From Undibacterium cyanobacteriorum (GTDB taxonomy: Bacteria > Pseudomonadota > Gammaproteobacteria > Burkholderiales > Burkholderiaceae_D): a stretch of DNA of 64,000 bases. The first letter of the stretch is position 1. Each line of letters starts with the position of its first letter. The DNA is taken from positions 62,001 to 126,000 of the forward strand of contig NZ_CP133720.1 in NCBI RefSeq assembly GCF_031326225.1, given 5' to 3'. A program made the translations under genes and the position numbers. This document shows, piece by piece, positions 60,093-64,000 of this stretch. The notes beneath the pieces are model-generated. The model saw nothing but the letters and a program-made list of their open reading frames with translations, ran no database searches and was not told where the DNA came from.

Positions 60093-61307
60093 CTAGCGCT
60101 TTAACACGGACGCTAGAGCAGCCCGCCGTACATCGCGGAAAGGCAAGCCGGGATGTGAATCGGTATTACACAACACCGCATAAGTGAGTCCACTCTGCGG
60201 GTGACTCACCAACATACTTGCAAATCCCATGACACCACCGTGATGATGAACGATCGCGGATGCATCGATAGTCGATTCTTCGTCTATCCATAAACCGAGG
60301 CCATAATTCGCGTTCCCCATCACCTTATCTTGCGGAGAAAAGCGATGGGTACTCGCTTTATTTTTATTGCGTAACAGTCCGGGCGATAACATCGATTGAA
60401 GACTCGATTTGGACAAGATTTTGCCCGTGAATAAGGCTTGATGCCATCGGCATAAGTCACTCGCCGTGGAAATCATACCGCCGGCTGCGCCATTGAGTTT
60501 CATGTCTTCATATTCGGCGTTGAGGAACGCATTGAGCTCTGTTCCAGTTGCCTTGTCATTTTGCGAGTAGCCAGCCACGCGATGTTGGATGACTTGGCTC
60601 GGCACTTCGAAACCGGTATTGCGCAAATCGAGTGGCGTAAAAAGGAGATCTTTACCCGCTTCGGCCAGCGATTTTGTGGTCACTTGCTCGATAATGGCGC
60701 CAGCGATGAAGTAATTCGAATTGCTATATAACCAGGCGCTCCCCGAAGGGAAATCAAACAATTTCTTTTGTTTGGCGACCAGCTTGACTAATTCGGTTTG
60801 TGAACCGACATGCAGCAAACGTGGATCGATATCTTGGTCATGGATGCCAGCAGTATGTTGTAGCAATTCTCGTACTGTAAAGCTGGGTTTGTTCCGCAGT
60901 ATTGGCAGGAATTTCTTTGCCGGATCATCGAGGCTTAGCGCCTTCGCCTCGACTAACTTGAGGATCATCGCGGCGGTAAATTGTTTACTCAAGGAGCCAA
61001 TTCGAAACACGCTATCAGCTTGGACGGCCACTTCCTGTTCTAAGTTCGCGACGCCCGCGTAATAGCTGAAACGTTCAAGGCCCGCTTGCCAAATGCAGAT
61101 CGCTAAGCCCGGCGTGGCGGGGGTCTCAATCGCTTGCTGCGCCGCCGCGCGGATCTTATGCATATCGATCGATGCTGGCGCAATTTCGTCTCTCTCACTG
61201 GCGTACGCAAGCTGAGAAATAAGCCCATTCAAACCGGCCGAGCTGGCAAGGGCAAGCCCTGCGTGCAAGCTCGAAGATAGAAATTGGCGTCGATGGCTAA
61301 GAGTCAT
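60093..61307 (-). CDS. Tat-exported serine hydrolase, beta-lactamase class C fold
   Basis: A 404-residue protein. The N-terminus (LSHRRQFLSSSLHAGLALAS) looks like a twin-arginine signal. Catalytic motifs: Ser105-Leu-Ser-Lys108 (IGSLSKQF), Tyr-Ser-Asn (WLYSNSNYF) and HHHGGVMGF at the HxG position. All three are intact, unlike the other class C-fold protein in this window. The family includes AmpC-like enzymes, D-aminopeptidases and esterases; the substrate cannot be told from sequence. It converges on the DUF3334 gene. Confidence 0.85.
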   Translation of the reverse strand: MTLSHRRQFLSSSLHAGLALASSAGLNGLISQLAYASERDEIAPASIDMHKIRAAAQQAIETPATPGLAICIWQAGLERFSYYAGVANLEQEVAVQADSVFRIGSLSKQFTAAMILKLVEAKALSLDDPAKKFLPILRNKPSFTVRELLQHTAGIHDQDIDPRLLHVGSQTELVKLVAKQKKLFDFPSGSAWLYSNSNYFIAGAIIEQVTTKSLAEAGKDLLFTPLDLRNTGFEVPSQVIQHRVAGYSQNDKATGTELNAFLNAEYEDMKLNGAAGGMISTASDLCRWHQALFTGKILSKSSLQSMLSPGLLRNKNKASTHRFSPQDKVMGNANYGLGLWIDEESTIDASAIVHHHGGVMGFASMLVSHPQSGLTYAVLCNTDSHPGLPFRDVRRAALASVLKR

Positions 61308-61496
61308 ATTCTTTGCCTTTACCTAACAAGATCAACAAGAATGAGCACCGAGATCATTCGTCAAAAAGGAAGCTTGCGAGCACGCTTTACAAGCAACGAT
61401 CTGCCCGCATGATTTTGCCTTAAGCATTGACGCTGAGTAGGGCGGGCTAGAACCTTATAAGCTGCGGTCAATAAGCTACGATTAATAAGCTGCAAT

Positions 61497-61871
61497 TTAA
61501 TCCCAACCATGCCAAGCATCGACCAAGTCGCCGGCTTCACAAGAGGCGATCAGCGGATGGGCGCGCAGCCATTCGAGTACGACAGTGCGATGTTCATTGG
61601 TCACGCCGCCGCGCCCTTCAAATTGCACCACACCAGACATTTTGTCGGCGAGTGCCACATCAGAGAAAGTAGCGGCATTGAGGGAATGCTGCTCCAGGAA
61701 ACTATAAAAGGCTTCGATTAATTGGTTGAGTTCATCATCGCTTAACTCGTGCTTTAACTTGGCATCGAATGGAAAGCAGAATTCCTGAAATTCGCCCAAA
61801 CGCAATTTCTTGCGTTGGCGGTGGTTCCATTGCTGGAGATGTTTGCTTGGTACAGTACGGAAGTATTTCAT
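61497..61871 (-). CDS. YggL/DUF469 family protein
   Basis: A 124-residue protein resembling YggL (DUF469), a 50S-ribosome-associated factor in E. coli as I recall. Matching parts are NHRQRKKLRLGEFQEFCFPF, then LSDDELNQLIEAFYSFLEQH, VTNEHRTVVLEWLRAHPLI and the end GDLVDAWHGWD. It is somewhat longer at the N-terminus than E. coli YggL (about 108). It stands alone between two convergently or divergently placed genes. Confidence 0.8.
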   Translation of the reverse strand: MKYFRTVPSKHLQQWNHRQRKKLRLGEFQEFCFPFDAKLKHELSDDELNQLIEAFYSFLEQHSLNAATFSDVALADKMSGVVQFEGRGGVTNEHRTVVLEWLRAHPLIASCEAGDLVDAWHGWD

Positions 61872-61969
61872 GATGTCCTCTTCACAAGAAGTTTCGTCGG
61901 GCTTTGAAGGCGCGACTGCGATGTGTCACAGATTGTACTTGTTCGTGAGGCACCGAGGCGAATTTTGGT

Positions 61970-63373
61970 ATGAATTCTAGTGTGAATTTTGATGAAGTCT
62001 CTTTACAATGGCCTCTGAAAATTCCTCATCACAACTCTACACCCCATCAAACAATGCTCAGTCTGAGTTTATCGTTCGTCTTCTGCGCTAGTTGTTGGTT
62101 CCAACAGGATCCGACACAGGAGCCAGCTGTGTTACCTGTGACAAAAAAAGCCGAAATCGTAAAGCGAGGCATCTTACGCGTTGGTACCACCGGCGATTAC
62201 AAACCGTTCAGCTATCGCGCCTCGGCAAATAGTCCTTTCGTCGGTGCCGATATAGAAATGGCGCAGCGTTTGGCTCGGCGTTTACAAGTGAAATTGGAAC
62301 TCGTGCCGACCACATGGTCAGGTTTGATGCCAGATCTCGCTGCTGACAAATTTGATATCGCGATGGGTGGCATTTCGATCTCAGAAGAACGGGCAAAGCA
62401 GGCCTACTTTTCTTTGCCCTATTTACGCGATGGCAAAACGCCGATCACGCGTTGTGATGAAGTGGCTCGCTATCAAAGCTTGGCGCAGATTGATCAAGCG
62501 AGCACGAGGGTGATCGTCAATCCCGGTGGCACTAATCATAGTTTCGTCACGCAGAATATCAAGTCAGCGCAGGTGCAGGTCTACCCGGATAACAATACGA
62601 TCTTCGATCAAATCGCTATCGGTAAGGCCGACGTGATGTTGACCGATGCTATTGAAGCGCGTCTGCAGCATGAACTTAAACCGAGTTTATGCGCGGTGCA
62701 TCCCGAACAAACTTTTACCGTCTCCTTCAAAGCGTATTTGCTGCCGCAAGACAGGGAATGGAAAGCCTACGTCGATCAGTGGTTGCGCGAGGAAGCCAGC
62801 GCACCAGAGCCAGAAACGAAGGTGTTGAATTTCAATGCCCACGTCGACAAGTGGCTACATCATCCATGGCCGCGCACGCATGCCGATGCGATTTCTTTTG
62901 ATCCACTACGAGATTTGATGGTGCAACGTTTGAATTTGATGGAAGACGTCGCCAAACATAAATGGAATCAGGGTTTGCCGATTGAAGATCTGCAACGCGA
63001 ACAACAAGTGGTGGCAAACTTAGGCCAGCAAGCCGCGGCATTGGGCATCTCACCAGCGTGGGCTGAAGCCTTCTTCCGCGCTCAAATTGAAGCCGCCAAA
63101 CAATTACAAAGCGCCTACTTTGAGCAATGGCAGCGGCAAGGCATCACTAAGTTTGAAAACGTCGTTAGCCTCGAACAAGTGACGCGTCCCAAATTAGATC
63201 AACTCACTGGGCAACTCTTACAAGAACTGGCGCGGACTTGGCCTGGCTTGCTGGATCAGCGTCAACATTCACGGCTACTTGCCAGCATGCAGCGCATCAG
63301 CGCCAGCCAAGCGATCTCATCGGCGCTCCAAACCGCGCAGCAACCGCTCGTATCGACGCAAATAGCAAAGTAG
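61970..63373 (+). CDS. Exported cyclohexadienyl dehydratase-chorismate mutase fusion (PheC-AroQ)
   Basis: A protein of up to 467 residues with two enzymes in one chain. Residues about 60-285 form a PheC-type cyclohexadienyl dehydratase on a solute-binding-protein scaffold (GILRVGTTGDYKPFSYRASA, then GADIEMAQRLARRL and KFDIAMGGISISEERAKQAY), converting prephenate to phenylpyruvate. Residues about 300-450 form an AroQ-gamma chorismate mutase (DLMVQRLNLMEDVAKHKWNQ, then PIEDLQREQQV and FFRAQIEAAKQLQ). A signal peptide (MLSLSLSFVFCASCWF) implies a periplasmic location. The start is uncertain: ATG 61970 (weak GAGG) or ATG 62054 directly at the signal. Similar fusions are known to me from Oxalobacteraceae. 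Confidence 0.85.
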   Translation: MNSSVNFDEVSLQWPLKIPHHNSTPHQTMLSLSLSFVFCASCWFQQDPTQEPAVLPVTKKAEIVKRGILRVGTTGDYKPFSYRASANSPFVGADIEMAQRLARRLQVKLELVPTTWSGLMPDLAADKFDIAMGGISISEERAKQAYFSLPYLRDGKTPITRCDEVARYQSLAQIDQASTRVIVNPGGTNHSFVTQNIKSAQVQVYPDNNTIFDQIAIGKADVMLTDAIEARLQHELKPSLCAVHPEQTFTVSFKAYLLPQDREWKAYVDQWLREEASAPEPETKVLNFNAHVDKWLHHPWPRTHADAISFDPLRDLMVQRLNLMEDVAKHKWNQGLPIEDLQREQQVVANLGQQAAALGISPAWAEAFFRAQIEAAKQLQSAYFEQWQRQGITKFENVVSLEQVTRPKLDQLTGQLLQELARTWPGLLDQRQHSRLLASMQRISASQAISSALQTAQQPLVSTQIAK

Positions 63374-63387
63374 ACATGGTGAGTACG

Positions 63388-63423
63388 CTTGAATTTCAGC
63401 ATGAAATTTAGCTTGAAATTCAG
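63388..63423. repeat. Tandem repeat, 3 x 12 bp
   Basis: Units CTTGAATTTCAG, CATGAAATTTAG and CTTGAAATTCAG, starting 14 bp after the stop codon of the PheC-AroQ fusion. Confidence 0.8.
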
Positions 63424-63511
63424 CTGTGGAATCGATGCTGAAATGGGAGATTTTGTTGGATAATATGCCATTGATATTGGCAATTTAAAATCTCTCCGAA
63501 AACGTCGCCGC

Positions 63512-64000
63512 ATGCATACCGAAGCTCTTTCCGCGCGTCAATTGACGCCACTGGCCTACCATCTTGAACTTGCTGATTTCTTGATGCGACAAGAACCTGA
63601 GGTTTGGCGATGGGAAGCAGCCAAAGATCAGCCACAACACACCCAAAGTGAAGAAGCTCAGGCGCAACGTGATGCTCTGAGAATTGAGCTACTGCGAGAT
63701 TCGTATCGAATTCCTAGTGATTCTCATCCCAGCATTCACGCATGCCTACAGCGTGCCATGCAGCATTTAGGGATCCATGTGCCCGCCAATCTTTACCAAT
63801 CGAGCGCCTTGGAAAGCAATGCCAGCTTAGTCTTCGTGCCCGGTGAAGTACACATTATTTTGCATGGTCGCTTGTTAGAGCAAATGTCGGAAGAGGAGTT
63901 GACTGCCATCTTCGGTCATGAGCTAGCGCATTATGTATTGTGGACCTGTGAGGGTGGTAAGTTTCACGTGGTCGAGCGTATTTTGCGCGGAGCCTTAGAG
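63512..64000 (+). CDS. M48-family metallopeptidase (truncated by window end)
   Basis: An open frame of 163 codons running off the window. It starts at ATG 63512 (MHTEALSARQLTPLAYHLEL) and is uninterrupted to the last base. The zinc motif His136-Glu-Leu-Ala-His140 (IFGHELAHYVLW) identifies an M48-type (Ste24/HtpX-like) peptidase. There is no signal peptide or membrane helix in the visible part, so it is probably cytoplasmic, with the rest of the domain beyond the window. No strong ribosome site precedes it. Confidence 0.8.
   Translation, partial: MHTEALSARQLTPLAYHLELADFLMRQEPEVWRWEAAKDQPQHTQSEEAQAQRDALRIELLRDSYRIPSDSHPSIHACLQRAMQHLGIHVPANLYQSSALESNASLVFVPGEVHIILHGRLLEQMSEEELTAIFGHELAHYVLWTCEGGKFHVVERILRGALE

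Noticed and set aside
60093..61307. True AmpC beta-lactamase linked to the BlaI/MecR1-like regulator
   Set aside because: It is about 50 kb from the regulator, and the hydrolase motifs equally fit esterases and peptidases; no operator like 6538-6567 was noticed near it.

Overview
The window looks like a chromosomal segment around the replication origin of a betaproteobacterium, most likely an Oxalobacteraceae member close to Undibacterium. The reasons are the gene order mnmE-yidC-yidD-rnpA-rpmH | dnaA-dnaN-gyrB, the style of the housekeeping proteins, and an exported cyclohexadienyl dehydratase/chorismate mutase fusion of a kind I associate with that family. The genus is an inference. No tRNA, rRNA, CRISPR array, transposase or prophage gene was seen.

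Layout. 1-5.3 kb: a DAB-type inorganic carbon (CO2/bicarbonate) accumulation operon, dabB-dabA plus a tightly linked DUF6671 gene. 5.6-9 kb: a lone HhH-type gene, then a BlaI/MecR1-like repressor-protease pair with a double palindromic operator. 9.1-17 kb (minus strand): a giant beta-propeller histidine kinase and the creB-creC-creD envelope-stress operon, which has 11-bp phased GTGAA repeats in front of creD. 17-22.3 kb: a serine hydrolase, glycerate 2-kinase, an MCP-hairpin-like cytoplasmic protein beside a di-iron flavodiiron/ODP-like protein (a possible oxygen or redox sensing pair), and a YafJ-like amidotransferase. 22.6-28.6 kb: nine small secreted or membrane proteins, mostly unrecognised, including a phosphodiester glycosidase and a MepA-like endopeptidase. 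28.8-31.5 kb: 4-hydroxyphenylpyruvate dioxygenase, a VOC protein and a divergent LysR regulator with a clear LysR box. 31.9-37.7 kb: an S1 protease/FHA membrane protein pair, DUF4286, then an ArsR regulator divergent from a P450-ABM-DUF6058 cluster.

37.8-49.5 kb: the origin-proximal core. Genes run leftward up to rpmH and rightward from dnaA, so replication probably starts between or near them, although only one perfect DnaA box was found. The spacers around dnaN are full of inverted repeats, including two related MITE-like elements. 49.6-56.2 kb is an AT-richer accessory island. It holds a two-gene histidine-kinase/receiver pair whose kinase carries two GHKL ATPase folds, converging on an EcoRII-like restriction endonuclease and a cytosine-5 methyltransferase with its own N-terminal HTH and an upstream inverted repeat that resembles an autoregulatory operator. 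The kinase/receiver pair is my best candidate for an undescribed (possibly anti-phage) system. 56.3-64 kb: a MarR regulator behind a perfect 22-bp palindrome, small metabolic genes, an esterase lipoprotein, a CheX/DUF3334 protein, a Tat-exported beta-lactamase-fold hydrolase, a YggL-like protein, the PheC-AroQ fusion and a truncated M48 peptidase.

A cross-cutting observation is that at least five genes are followed within about 10-60 bp of their stop codon by short tandem repeats whose unit (8-12 bp) is different each time, and dRS3-like 20-bp inverted repeats are scattered through the spacers.
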